DNA of 64,000 bases from Polyangiaceae bacterium (GTDB lineage: Bacteria; Myxococcota_A; Polyangia; Polyangiales; Polyangiaceae), in contig JAICQQ010000010.1 in assembly GCA_025937785.1 (NCBI GenBank), positions 1-64,000 on the forward strand, in the 5' to 3' direction. Below are positions 44,979 through 54,191 of this stretch, piece by piece (within the stretch, counting starts at the first letter, position 1; every line of letters starts with the position of its first letter). Made by a program: the position numbers and the translations under genes. The notes below the pieces were generated by a model. It saw only the letters and a list, made by a program, of their open reading frames with translations, was not told where the DNA came from and ran no database searches.

Positions 44979-46133
44979 TCAGCTACCGTCGGTCGGGGCG
45001 CACCCGACACGAGAGTGGCTGATCACGACATCGTCGATCCAGACCACGAAGCCCGGTGGTGCGGTTTGGTAGTTGTAGAGACCAATCCGGATGTCGTCGA
45101 AGGTCGGAGGAATGGCCGGTGGCGTGCTGCACTCAGCGGCAGTGGGCTCTCCACCGGAAACTCCGATTTCATCGAGTTCGACGCCGTCGAGGTAGTAGCG
45201 AAACGTCTGCGACACCGAGTCGATCTCCCACTCCGCGCAATGCCATTCATCATCGAATCGATAATCGTAGTTCGAACCACACCCCCATTCGGCCCCCGAG
45301 GGTTGAATGTTATACAAAAATTGGTGGTCGCCCTGGTCGTTCTTCACCGTGTCCACCGTTCTGTACTCACTGTCGTTGCCGCCCAGTGATACGAACGTCG
45401 CATGCACGAACGTGCTAGGGACCGGTTGTTCCACGCGGTAGAAAATGCGCCCGAAGTGGCCCGATCCGAAGTCCATCGCAGAGCGCATGATGCGCCGGGG
45501 CCCACTTTCAGCGCGCCCAACCTTCAGCGAGCGGCTTCCGCTACGTGCTTGATCGCTGGCCACGCCGATGTCGCCTTCCCAGGACCAACCGTTGGGTATC
45601 TCTGCGAATACCGTCGATTCGAAATCTTCGCAGAGAATGGCGGCGTCGCACGGGTTTGCGCCCGACCCGCCGCTGCCGCCTGATGCCACGTCGCTGCCTC
45701 CCGTCGTGCCAGCGCTCCCGCCGCCCGAGCCGGTGACGGCGGTGGTGGTTCCCGCAGCGGCGGTGACGCCAGTCGAGGCTCTGCCGCCGACTCCGGTGAC
45801 GCCGCCCGTGATTGCGCCGTGCACGCCGGTGGCTGCTGCATTGGTGGCCGTGAATCCGCCCGAGCCGACAGCCATAACAGCCGTGCTCGATGCACTGGCA
45901 GCGCCGAAGCTGGTCGACGTAGCGCTGATCGTAGTGGTCGAGGTACCGCCCATGGCGCTCGTTGTGCCCTGTCCGGCGCCCGCGCTGCCCGTACTCGCGC
46001 TTTCATCCTGAGCTGATCCCGACGCACACGCGGCGCACATACCGACCATCGCCGCCCTCGCGATCCAGAAAATGTGACGCGGTGCGCCCGCTCTATGCCT
46101 TGATTCGTCTCCTACGCCTGAGCCCCCGGTCAC
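44979..46133 (-). CDS. LamG-like lectin lipoprotein with Thr/Gly-rich linker
   Basis: A 384-aa secreted protein: signal peptide with lipobox-like MCAAC, a long Ser/Thr/Gly/Ala linker (to about residue 160), then a concanavalin-A/LamG-like domain of about 210 residues (ILCEDFEST, GVASDQARSGSRSLKVG, WHCAEWEID, FRYYLDGVELDEI). Cysteines at both ends may pair. Such domains bind carbohydrate. It begins at GTG overlapping the stop of the DUF1552 gene (GTGA), so it is the third gene of that operon. Confidence 0.65.
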   Translation of the reverse strand: MTGGSGVGDESRHRAGAPRHIFWIARAAMVGMCAACASGSAQDESASTGSAGAGQGTTSAMGGTSTTTISATSTSFGAASASSTAVMAVGSGGFTATNAAATGVHGAITGGVTGVGGRASTGVTAAAGTTTAVTGSGGGSAGTTGGSDVASGGSGGSGANPCDAAILCEDFESTVFAEIPNGWSWEGDIGVASDQARSGSRSLKVGRAESGPRRIMRSAMDFGSGHFGRIFYRVEQPVPSTFVHATFVSLGGNDSEYRTVDTVKNDQGDHQFLYNIQPSGAEWGCGSNYDYRFDDEWHCAEWEIDSVSQTFRYYLDGVELDEIGVSGGEPTAAECSTPPAIPPTFDDIRIGLYNYQTAPPGFVVWIDDVVISHSRVGCAPTDGS

Positions 46134-47533
46134 GCCTTCAGCTCGCCGAGTTCGTCCGTAGGTCCGTCGCTGAAGCCATCCATGGGCGCGCCTACGGCAT
46201 TCAGAATCGTCGCGAGCAGCTTGTTGCTCGAACCACCCCTACCGCTCACGCCGCCGATGTCCGCTTGGCTGCCCTGGATGACCAGTGACTCGCCGAGCTT
46301 GAAATAGCCCGCACCCCCGACGATCACGAGCGGCAAATCACCGGTCGTGTGGCCTTGACCGTGCGAGAATTCGTTGCTCCAGAACACGACGCTGTTGTCC
46401 AGCAGCGTCCGCCCCTCGGCTTCCACGTAGCCGTCGAGCAGGTCGAGCATCTTTTTGAACTCGCTCATGTTCCAGCGGTCGATCTCGAACAGCATGTTCT
46501 TGTAACCGTTGACCGCAGTCTCATTGAAATCGTCCGTGGTGCCGTGCGAAAGCGGGTGATGCCGGTAGTTGTGTTGAATGCCGTCCCATTGATACATCGG
46601 TGAGCCTGCAACCGCGGCTCCCCACTGCAGCACGGCTGAGCGGGTGTAGCCACACGCCAGTGACAGCACTGCGACGCGAGCGTGCAGCCGCGCCATGGCC
46701 GGGAAGTTCTCGTTGGCTTCGACGCTGCTTGACTCGATGCCTTGGAGCGCCGCCGCGCTGGCCTCGTCCAGCGCGCACATGACGGGTCCCGTTGGGTCCG
46801 TGATCGTACCCTCGACATCGCGGATCAGTTGAAAGTGAGCCTCGAGCTTTTCACGATCCGCGCCGCTCAGGTCCATCGCCTGCAAGCTGCTGAACTCGGT
46901 GCGCACCAAATCGATGACGCTCTGACGCTTTCTCAGCACCGCGTCGACCATGGGATCGTCATCGCCGGTGCCCGGTGCCGCCGACCCCATGATGGCGCGG
47001 TACGCCAACCAGGGGTTGCTTTCGGCGTCGACCATGTCGCCCGGCCCCCTGTACGAGATAGAGTTGAAAGTCGTAACACCGAGGTCACGACCTCCTGGAC
47101 GCAGCACCAGCGCCTCGCGCCCGGGTGGATTCAACGCTTTTGCGATGAGCTGGTCGATGGAGGCGGCGGCGGGACCCGAGTTGCCGACAGCTGCAGCTGT
47201 GAGTGCTTGCTGCGTTCCTTCCAAGTGTCCCGTCCAGGTGCCGACCGGATACCCGTGTACACCGCGAGGAATCAGGATGCGATCTGCGTAGGGCGCCAGC
47301 GGCTCGCTACCGCGGCCGGCGAAGGACTCCGGCGTCAACCGTCCGAAACTCGGCCAAAAGCGTTCGGTCTCCACACCGCTGCTGCAGTGGAAGGATAGAA
47401 AGCGGGTCGTGGGTTGCCCCTCCTGTGCTTGGAGCGATCGTGGGCGGACGCTCTCCAGAAAGGGAAGCCCGACGGCGACACCTGCCGCGCCCTGCAAGAA
47501 GCGCCTGCGATTGAGAAACTTCATGTCCTTCAT
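46130..47533 (-). CDS. DUF1552 family protein with Tat signal
   Basis: A 467-aa exported protein. A twin-arginine-type signal (NRRRFLQGAAG) begins about residue 6. The body matches the DUF1552 family as I know it: IPRGVHGYPVGTWTGHLEG, QSVIDLVRTEFSSLQA and WSNEFSHGQGHTTGDLP. DUF1552 genes almost always pair with DUF1592/1588/1585 genes in Planctomycetes and myxobacteria, but the function is unknown. I use the ATG at 47533; the ATG at 47524 is an alternative, each with a plausible ribosome site. The stop overlaps the following lipoprotein gene. Confidence 0.85.
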   Translation of the reverse strand: MKDMKFLNRRRFLQGAAGVAVGLPFLESVRPRSLQAQEGQPTTRFLSFHCSSGVETERFWPSFGRLTPESFAGRGSEPLAPYADRILIPRGVHGYPVGTWTGHLEGTQQALTAAAVGNSGPAAASIDQLIAKALNPPGREALVLRPGGRDLGVTTFNSISYRGPGDMVDAESNPWLAYRAIMGSAAPGTGDDDPMVDAVLRKRQSVIDLVRTEFSSLQAMDLSGADREKLEAHFQLIRDVEGTITDPTGPVMCALDEASAAALQGIESSSVEANENFPAMARLHARVAVLSLACGYTRSAVLQWGAAVAGSPMYQWDGIQHNYRHHPLSHGTTDDFNETAVNGYKNMLFEIDRWNMSEFKKMLDLLDGYVEAEGRTLLDNSVVFWSNEFSHGQGHTTGDLPLVIVGGAGYFKLGESLVIQGSQADIGGVSGRGGSSNKLLATILNAVGAPMDGFSDGPTDELGELKA

Positions 47534-47537
47534 GACT

Positions 47538-49361
47538 CTACTCCGCGATTCTCTTGACGTGGGAAAAGGCGGCGCTTTGGACCAGCTGCTCGATGAGCTC
47601 GCGCACGCCGAAAGTGGGCGCTTCGAGGGCGCGGTGGATGAGCGCCAGGGTGCGCAGGTCAAGGTCGCTCTCCGTGCGTCCGTGGCTGTACCTGAGCCAG
47701 TGTTTGGCGTAGCAGGCGCGCACCTCTTTCCCGGTTGCGATCTGCGACACGAGCTGACTCGCGTCCGCGAAGTTCAGCGATGAATCGCCCAGGGTCAATG
47801 TACCCGTGCTGTCGATAGGGGCCCCGTTTTCCGTTTCGCGTGCTCGACCGAGCGCGTCGAAGCCTTCGAACGCGAAGCCAACCGGATTGATGCTGGAGTG
47901 GCAACCCGTGCACGCAACCATGGATGTCTTCCAGGTGAAGAAGTCGCGCGTGGTCACCGGTGCAACCGCTGGCGCAGGGGGCTCGACCCCTTCGGCGCCG
48001 GGCGGTGGGTCCTCTATCTCCTGACACAGAATGCGCCGAAGCACGTATACGCCGCGTAGGATGGGCGACGTCGTCGTGCTCGACGAGCTGTGACCGGTCA
48101 AGAAGCTCAATTGGGTCAAGATGCCGGCGCGCCCAGCGTCAGCTGGGAAGTCGACGCGCTGAAAGTCGCGGCTGAAACTCCCGGACAGCCCGTAAATACT
48201 CGCCAGTTGGTCGTTGACGAACGAGTAGCTGCCCGTGAGTAACAGAGAGACGGCGCCATTCTGGTTCAGGGTGGCTTCCTCGACGTAACGAAGGGTTTCT
48301 TCCTGCATCGCACGCGCGACTTCCAAGGAGAACTCGGGGAACGAATTCGAATCCTTGCTTGCTCCGAGCACGCCCTCCAACTGGAGCCAGCGCGAGTGAA
48401 AGTCCCGCACCTTCTCGCCGAACTCCGGCGTCTGCATCAAGCGTCTTGCTTGGGTGACCAGTTCTTCGGTGGTCATCAACCGCGCCGCGCTCGCCTCCGC
48501 GAGCAGTCCATCATCGGGCGCGGAATCCGTGAGCAGAAACGCGAGGCGTGTGGCCGTTTCGAACTGGGTGAGTGGAGTCGGGATCGCTGCGTCGCCTTCG
48601 CCCCGCTCGACGCGGTACAGGAAGTGCGGCGATTGAAGAACTGCTTCGACGACGACCTGAACACCGTCACGAAACGCATCGCCGCTCGCGACGAGTTCGT
48701 TGCCAGCCTCGAACAGCGTTCCATATCGGGAGAGCTCTTCAGCCGTGGCTGGCCGCCGGTAGGCGCGGAGGAGCATGCTCGACAAGAACTGGTCCTGGCA
48801 GCCAGAGTCGCTGGTAGCGCAGCCAACGAACCGTTCGTAAGCCGATGGCGTGTTGACGAGTTGTTCGGCGAGGCTCTCTGCGGTGCGTCGATAGTCCAGA
48901 TACAATCGCTCGGTCACGCGCAAGACCGAGGCCTCGAAATAGCCGTCGAGGGTCGGTGCCTCGGAGGGAAAGTCGGTGGTCGGATCGACCTCGATCTGCA
49001 GAAGCTTGGAGACGGCGCGCGCATACTGCCGGTGAGTCAGGCGCGGCAGCTGGGTCGTCCCCTGCACGCCGTCGGGCAGCATGTTTGGGTCGACCCCGTC
49101 GATGTCGTCCACGTCGGGCGGATCGGGGAGAGCAGTGCTAGCCGTGGTGCTGGTTGCCGACCCGAAGCCAGAACCTCCGCCGCCCGTCGTCGATCCGGCT
49201 GTCGCTGTCGTGATCCCGGCGCTGCCATCACTGGTGTTGACGCTGCCTGTGGTCACTCCGTCCGTGGGGTAACCCCGGGCAGGCTCCCCTTCGGGCTCGG
49301 TCACGCACCCGCACAGCGCCAGGGCACCCCAAAGCGCCCAATGGCCTTTTCGTTCGATCAT
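47538..49361 (-). CDS. DUF1592/DUF1588/DUF1585 multidomain lipoprotein
   Basis: A 607-aa lipoprotein with lipobox ALCGC. After a Thr/Ser/Gly linker, domains follow in the usual order: DUF1587-like (PRLTHRQYARAVSKLL), DUF1595/1592-like (LRAYRRPATAEELSRYG, FLYRVERGEGD), DUF1588 with a cytochrome-like CTGCH motif (SMVACTGCHSSINPVGFAFE) and DUF1585-like end (ACYAKHWLRYSHGR). The CxxCH can bind covalent haem, so a role in electron transfer or polymer oxidation is plausible, but unproved. First gene of the operon with DUF1552. Confidence 0.85.
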   Translation of the reverse strand: MIERKGHWALWGALALCGCVTEPEGEPARGYPTDGVTTGSVNTSDGSAGITTATAGSTTGGGGSGFGSATSTTASTALPDPPDVDDIDGVDPNMLPDGVQGTTQLPRLTHRQYARAVSKLLQIEVDPTTDFPSEAPTLDGYFEASVLRVTERLYLDYRRTAESLAEQLVNTPSAYERFVGCATSDSGCQDQFLSSMLLRAYRRPATAEELSRYGTLFEAGNELVASGDAFRDGVQVVVEAVLQSPHFLYRVERGEGDAAIPTPLTQFETATRLAFLLTDSAPDDGLLAEASAARLMTTEELVTQARRLMQTPEFGEKVRDFHSRWLQLEGVLGASKDSNSFPEFSLEVARAMQEETLRYVEEATLNQNGAVSLLLTGSYSFVNDQLASIYGLSGSFSRDFQRVDFPADAGRAGILTQLSFLTGHSSSSTTTSPILRGVYVLRRILCQEIEDPPPGAEGVEPPAPAVAPVTTRDFFTWKTSMVACTGCHSSINPVGFAFEGFDALGRARETENGAPIDSTGTLTLGDSSLNFADASQLVSQIATGKEVRACYAKHWLRYSHGRTESDLDLRTLALIHRALEAPTFGVRELIEQLVQSAAFSHVKRIAE

Positions 49362-49518
49362 GCTTCAGAAGACGCGAACGCTCTGTCATCCGGATCGCCA
49401 AACTCGAGGTGTAACTATCCAGCAGCAGTTGAGTCCGGCGGCCTCGTGCAGCCTCGACGATTTTTGATCCGATCTTGCACCACCGCACGTCACTAAGCAT
49501 GAAGCCCCTTTCCTGCAC

Positions 49519-50172
49519 ATGAGTACACACGCCGCCCAGGCGCAAGAGTGCGCGAACCCTACGTGGGAGGACGCGCACCGTGGCGCCGAGCCCTCACCAA
49601 CCGAGCTGCTCGTTTTGTTGAATGAACGGCCCGAACTGGGGGCGCGCGCTCTGTTCCGAGTTTTCTCGAGCGACGTGAATCGGCTCGTCTGGCGGCTCTT
49701 GGGCGCCGACGCTGAGCACAACGATCTGGTCCAACAGGTGTTCTTCAAGGTGCTCTCCCAGCATCACTCATTGCGCGACCCGCACCGACTTCGGGCTTGG
49801 ATCCACTCCATCACCGTGAATACGGTGTACCAAGAACTCCGGCGGCGCGAGATGCAGCGCCTTTTCCTTTCGGCGTGGCGCCCGACCCAGCTGCATGGCG
49901 ACTTGGTGCGTGAGATTGAGAGCAGAGATTTCCTCGTGGCCGCATTGTCCGTCGTGGGCCGTCTGTCCGCGAAGCAGCGCATCGTCTATGTCTTGCGTTT
50001 TCTCGAGGGTTGCTCGCTCCCCGAGATTGCGGAGATGTGTGGCGTCTCGCTAGGCACGGTAAAGCGGCGGCTGAAGGGGGCCGTCGCGCGCGTCGAACGG
50101 CTCGTCGTGAGCTCGCCAGAGTTGTCCGAACTTTTCGACCCCAAACCCGAGAGCGAAGGAGGCGGTCGATGA
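49519..50172 (+). CDS. ECF sigma factor, module 1
   Basis: A 217-aa RNA polymerase sigma-70-family ECF factor. Region 2 (NDLVQQVFFKVLSQHHSLRDP, RAWIHSITVNTVYQELRR) and region 4 (SAKQRIVYVLRFLEG, LPEIAEMCGVSLGTVKRRL) are both complete; the linker is short. The first 40 residues are an unusual N-terminal extension. The ATG at 49519 is the start with the best N-terminus. It overlaps the FecR-like gene by 4 bases (ATGA), which probably encodes its regulator. Confidence 0.93.
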   Translation: MSTHAAQAQECANPTWEDAHRGAEPSPTELLVLLNERPELGARALFRVFSSDVNRLVWRLLGADAEHNDLVQQVFFKVLSQHHSLRDPHRLRAWIHSITVNTVYQELRRREMQRLFLSAWRPTQLHGDLVREIESRDFLVAALSVVGRLSAKQRIVYVLRFLEGCSLPEIAEMCGVSLGTVKRRLKGAVARVERLVVSSPELSELFDPKPESEGGGR

Positions 50173-51383
50173 GTCATGACGCGTTGGGTGCACGACTGGC
50201 CAAATCTCTCGGTGTCGGGCCTGGCAAAATGTCCGTGGTGGCGCAGGAAGCGCGGATCGCAGAGGCGGCGCGGCTCGGATACGCGGAGCGTCGGCGGCGA
50301 TTGCCACTCGCTTGGGCAGCCGTGTCGGTCCTGGTCGCCAGCGTCGTGATTGCGCTCGTGATTCGGCCCGTGGCGGTCACTTCCAGCAGTGCTACGCCTG
50401 CGAGCGCCGCGCTGAGCGCAGCGAAGATCAAAAGACAGCTCGAGGCGAAGTCTCGCACGGCGCTGGTCGCGCTCGAGGACGGCAGCGCGCTCTCGCTCGC
50501 GGCGCACACTAGAGCGAGTATCGACGAAGGAGAAGGGAAGAACACCACTGTGTCGTTGGCGGGCGGCCGCATCGATGTGCACGTAAAGCCAAGACAAGCT
50601 GGCGAGTTTCGCGTCGAGGCAGGACGTTATCGAGTGCGTGTGGTGGGTACCCGGTTCAGCGTCACCTACGCCGCTTCTGCGCAGCATATTCGCGTCGAAG
50701 TGACTCAGGGGCGGGTTCGCGTCGAGGGTCCCGAACTGCCCGAGGATGGTCTCTTGGTGGACGCTGGGGGACATTTCTCCAACGAGGTAAGCAGCGCTTC
50801 GAGCACGGCGCACACGGTCGTCGACCCGCCCGAAGAGGCATCGCGATCGGAGCTTCCCGCGGTCGCGTCGGCGGCTCCGCGGGCTGAAGCAGGCGAGGCG
50901 GACGCTCACGACTGGCAGGCCTTCGCGGAGCAGGGTGAGTACCGGCGCGCCCTCGAGGTGGCCGAAGCAATGGGCTTCGATGGTTTGGTGCGCACCCTGG
51001 GCGAAGCGCCCCTGCTGCAGCTGGCCAACTCCGCGCGCTTTTCTGGCAACAACCCCCGCGCCAAACAGGCGTTCCTCGGTGTGCGTAGACGATTCCCGAG
51101 CAGCCCTTCGGCGATACTTTCAGGGTATTACCTTGCGCGACTCGCTCTGGACGTCGAGCACAACCGACTGCAGGCAGTGGAGTGGCTTCAGACGTACCTT
51201 CGCGAGGCTCCGCGAGGGCAACTGTCAGCAGGCGCGCGGCTCGATTTGATGAAGCTGTTCTTGGAGACCGGTGATACGGCGAGCGCGCGCCGCATCGCCG
51301 CCGACTATCTCAAGCACCATCCGAACGGAAACCGGGCAGACTTCGCGAAGTCGCTCTTGCAGCGGACAGCGCCGGAACCGTGA
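50169..51383 (+). CDS. FecR-like anti-sigma/regulator with C-terminal TPR region
   Basis: A 404-aa membrane protein. A cytoplasmic N-terminus of about 40 residues, a single membrane helix at about 44-65 (AWAAVSVLVASVVIALVI), then a FecR domain at about 90-200 (FRVEAGRYRVRVVGTRFSV). The C-terminal half has TPR-like helices (ALEVAEAMGFDGL, DTASARRIAADYLK). The N-terminus would hold the sigma factor at the membrane; the periplasmic FecR/TPR part would sense the signal. It is coupled to the sigma gene before it and the barrel gene after it. Confidence 0.85.
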   Translation: MSHDALGARLAKSLGVGPGKMSVVAQEARIAEAARLGYAERRRRLPLAWAAVSVLVASVVIALVIRPVAVTSSSATPASAALSAAKIKRQLEAKSRTALVALEDGSALSLAAHTRASIDEGEGKNTTVSLAGGRIDVHVKPRQAGEFRVEAGRYRVRVVGTRFSVTYAASAQHIRVEVTQGRVRVEGPELPEDGLLVDAGGHFSNEVSSASSTAHTVVDPPEEASRSELPAVASAAPRAEAGEADAHDWQAFAEQGEYRRALEVAEAMGFDGLVRTLGEAPLLQLANSARFSGNNPRAKQAFLGVRRRFPSSPSAILSGYYLARLALDVEHNRLQAVEWLQTYLREAPRGQLSAGARLDLMKLFLETGDTASARRIAADYLKHHPNGNRADFAKSLLQRTAPEP

Positions 51384-52372
51384 AACGGGCGCTGAAGTCG
51401 GCCTTGGTCCTGGCGATTCTCAGCATCGTTGGCTTGGGACACGCCGCGGGTCGTGTCGTGGTTCTGAAGCCCACGCACGGCGCAGCTTCGACATGGCCCG
51501 AGGCTACGCGCTCGGCCTTGGCAGAGTTGGCCCTCGCCGGGTTCGAAGTAGTGGTCGAGCCGAGCCAGGAGATCCTACTCGAACGCTTGCTGCAGCAACT
51601 GAAGCAAGCGACGCTCGACGAGAGTACCGTCGCGAGCGTGCTGATCACTCGCACGCCGGCCGGCGGCTTCGGGTACGTATGGATCAGGGAAGCTCCTCGC
51701 CCGCTACAGTTGATGGAAGAGCAACCCGACTCGGCGCTCGCCCACAATGCCTTTGCGTTGCGCCTGGTCGATGTGTTGCGGGAGCGCCGACTCACCTTGC
51801 CCGCGACGGAGGCACCAAAGCCGCGCGATAACCCCATGCCAGAGGCGCCATCGACGAACGCTGGCGGCAGGCTGGGCCTACACGCGGCGGCTGGGATGAG
51901 CTGGGTGGCCGCTGGCGCCATGGCGCCGCGCATCCAGTTCGGAGCTCAGATGGAGCTGATGAACGGTTTCTCGTTGAGTCTGTCAGGCCACTCGTTGCTT
52001 GCACCAGTTTCGCTCGCTACCGAAGCTGGGGATGTGAGCATTTACAGCCGTGGGGCGTCGCTGGCGCTGCTTTTCGATCCGCGAGTCGCAAACCGCTGGG
52101 GCGTCCTAGCGGGCGCGGCGACAGGCACCACCTGGTTTCGTTCGAATGGACGAGATTCTGCGACCCATGTGGCTCGGTCCGACGTGGCCACCGTCGGCAC
52201 CCTCTCGCTACTCCTCGCAGGGCGCTTTCGAACCGATCGCTTTGTCGCGACGCTCTCCGGCGAGCCGCAATGGTTGCTACCCAAACTTCGAATCACGAGT
52301 GCGGACGGACGCGAGGTCGAGCGCGTGCGACTAGCGTTCGCCCTGATGCTAGGGCTGGGATGGCAGGTATGA
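51380..52372 (+). CDS. ECF-associated exported protein with beta-barrel-like C-terminus
   Basis: A 330-aa protein with a signal peptide (about residues 1-23), an N-terminal alpha/beta region (RVVVLKPTHG, ALAELALAGFEVVVEPS), a Pro/Glu linker, then a C-terminal part (about 165-330) of amphipathic strands such as FGAQMELMNGFSLSLSGH, ending LGWQV, as expected of a beta-barrel. The same layout occurs in the second ECF module (60070-61089). The GTG start overlaps the FecR-like stop. It probably inserts in the outer membrane, possibly as the sensor of the module. Confidence 0.6.
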   Translation: MKRALKSALVLAILSIVGLGHAAGRVVVLKPTHGAASTWPEATRSALAELALAGFEVVVEPSQEILLERLLQQLKQATLDESTVASVLITRTPAGGFGYVWIREAPRPLQLMEEQPDSALAHNAFALRLVDVLRERRLTLPATEAPKPRDNPMPEAPSTNAGGRLGLHAAAGMSWVAAGAMAPRIQFGAQMELMNGFSLSLSGHSLLAPVSLATEAGDVSIYSRGASLALLFDPRVANRWGVLAGAATGTTWFRSNGRDSATHVARSDVATVGTLSLLLAGRFRTDRFVATLSGEPQWLLPKLRITSADGREVERVRLAFALMLGLGWQV

Positions 52373-53019
52373 TCTCCAACGAGAAGGTGTGTGCATGCGC
52401 CATTGCGCTGCTACTGGGCGGCTGCTTCGACGGTGAGCTGACCAGCTTCACCGAACGCACGCTGGAGGGCCCGGGGGGGACGTCATCGGATCTCCCCATG
52501 GTGCCGACCGCGCGCTCGCCGCTCTTGGTCGACGACTTCGAAGACGGCGACACACTCGCCGAAAATGGCTTTGGTTGGTGGTACACCCAGAACGATACGA
52601 CCGGCGATCAAGCTTTCTCGATAGAAGCCGTTGCGGACAGCAACGGGGGTCGCGCCGCCTACAGCGCCGGGAGCGGCTTCGAGGTTTGGGGTGCGCTCAT
52701 CGGGCTCGATTTCACGCCGGGTGAAGGGGTGTACGACGCACGTAGCTTCGGGGGCTTTCGGCTACGCGCTCGCGTCGACGCTGGCAGTATCCGCGCAGTT
52801 TCGGTGCGACTCATCGAGAACGCCGAGCTCCAATTCGCTGGCGACGTCACGTTGACGACTGAATGGCAAGAGTATCAGTTCGCCTTTTCAGAGCTCGCGC
52901 CGGTCGACGATTCCGGTCCCGCGTTCGATCCGGCACGGCTGGCGGCCCTGCAGGTTTTCGTGCTTTCCAGCGAACGGTTCGCCATCTGGCTCGATGATGT
53001 CGTTTTCCTGCCGCCCTAG
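52369..53019 (+). CDS. Lipoprotein with galactose-binding-like domain
   Basis: A 216-aa lipoprotein with lipobox LLGGC. After a short linker comes a CIA30/CBM11-like jelly-roll domain (LVDDFEDGDTLAENGFGWW, GGFRLRARVDAGSIRAVSV, FAIWLDDVVFLPP). It would bind sugars or a surface polymer. Its ATG overlaps the preceding stop (ATGA), so it is the last gene of the four-gene ECF module. It is convergent with the REC-kinase operon. Confidence 0.65.
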   Translation: MISNEKVCACAIALLLGGCFDGELTSFTERTLEGPGGTSSDLPMVPTARSPLLVDDFEDGDTLAENGFGWWYTQNDTTGDQAFSIEAVADSNGGRAAYSAGSGFEVWGALIGLDFTPGEGVYDARSFGGFRLRARVDAGSIRAVSVRLIENAELQFAGDVTLTTEWQEYQFAFSELAPVDDSGPAFDPARLAALQVFVLSSERFAIWLDDVVFLPP

Positions 53020-53048
53020 GACATCGGCGCGCTGGGGCCGACTCGGCA

Positions 53049-54191
53049 TCAGCCGTTCGTCGCGCTCGCGCGCTCCTGCCTGCGCAGGAGCGCGATCTCG
53101 AATCTGGTGCCGGCGCTCTCGGTCGACGTGACGCGGATGGAACCGGCGTGGGCTTTCACGACTTGATCGACGATGTAGAGGCCGAGGCCGACGCCTTGCG
53201 TGCTGCGGTCGCGATCGCGCGGCTTGAACGCCGAGAACAGGTTCGGCAGCGTGGCGTCGGGAATGACGCCGTCGTTCTGCACGATGAGCGCGATTCGCGC
53301 TGGGTCGCTGCCGTCGATGCTGAGTCGAACGCGGCCGCCAGGGCTGCCGTGCTCGAGCGCGTTGCCGACCAGGTTCGAGAGCACCTGGTTCATGCGGTCG
53401 GAGTCGAGCTCGGCGCACGTGTCGCCGGTGACCTCGAGGCAGAGACGGCTCGCGGCTGCCGGGTCGAGCTCGGCGATCAGGTGGCGGGCGAGCTCGCCGA
53501 GATCGGTGTCGCAGCGGGTGACGGGGATGCCGCCTTTGACCCGGCTCAGGGCGAAGTCGAGCACGTGCTGGATCAGGCGCTGCATGCGGTGTGAGGCGCG
53601 CTGGATGACCTTGGCGCGCTTGGCTATTTCGACGGCGTCGTCGGGACGCTTTTCGAGGAGGTATGCGGTGGTGAGGATGTTGGACAGGGGGTTGCGCAAG
53701 TCGTGTCCGAGCACGCCGAGGAACAGGTCGCTCATGTTCTGGGCCAGGCGCAGCTGCTCGAGCTGGTTCGCAAGCCTGCGCTTTTGACGGTGCAGCTGGG
53801 CGAACACCTCTACCTTGCTGACGAGCAAATAGGGGTGGAAGGGCTTGAACAGGAAGTCGACCGCGCCCGCTTCATAGCCCTGGAACATGCGTCCGCCGTC
53901 GGGCATGGCCGCTGTCAGGAAGATGATGGGCACATTCTGGGTGCGGCCCGAGCCGCGCATCAGCTCGGCGAGCTCGAAGCCGTCCATGTCCGGCATGTTC
54001 ACGTCGAGCAGCGCGAGGGCGATGTCGTGGATGAGCAGGGCTTCGAGCGCCTCGCTGCCGGATCGCGCTTCGATCAGGCGAATGCCGGGGCGCTTCAGCA
54101 GGGCGCGCAGCGCGACGAGGTTGTCCGCGACGTCGTCTACGGCGAGCACGTTCACCTCGTCGAGGTGCAGGTTATTAGGCGTGGAAGTCAT
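53049..54191 (-). CDS. Receiver-histidine kinase
   Basis: A 380-aa cytoplasmic protein: a receiver domain first (phosphoacceptor Asp in LALLDVNMPD), then a histidine kinase with H-box LGHDLRNP near residue 162, N-box NQVLSNLVGNALEHG and G-box GVGLGLYIVDQVVKAHAG. No sensor domain precedes it, so input comes through the receiver. It overlaps the cheB gene by 17 bases and is last in the operon, likely downstream of the large hybrid kinase. Confidence 0.92.
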   Translation of the reverse strand: MTSTPNNLHLDEVNVLAVDDVADNLVALRALLKRPGIRLIEARSGSEALEALLIHDIALALLDVNMPDMDGFELAELMRGSGRTQNVPIIFLTAAMPDGGRMFQGYEAGAVDFLFKPFHPYLLVSKVEVFAQLHRQKRRLANQLEQLRLAQNMSDLFLGVLGHDLRNPLSNILTTAYLLEKRPDDAVEIAKRAKVIQRASHRMQRLIQHVLDFALSRVKGGIPVTRCDTDLGELARHLIAELDPAAASRLCLEVTGDTCAELDSDRMNQVLSNLVGNALEHGSPGGRVRLSIDGSDPARIALIVQNDGVIPDATLPNLFSAFKPRDRDRSTQGVGLGLYIVDQVVKAHAGSIRVTSTESAGTRFEIALLRRQERASATNG

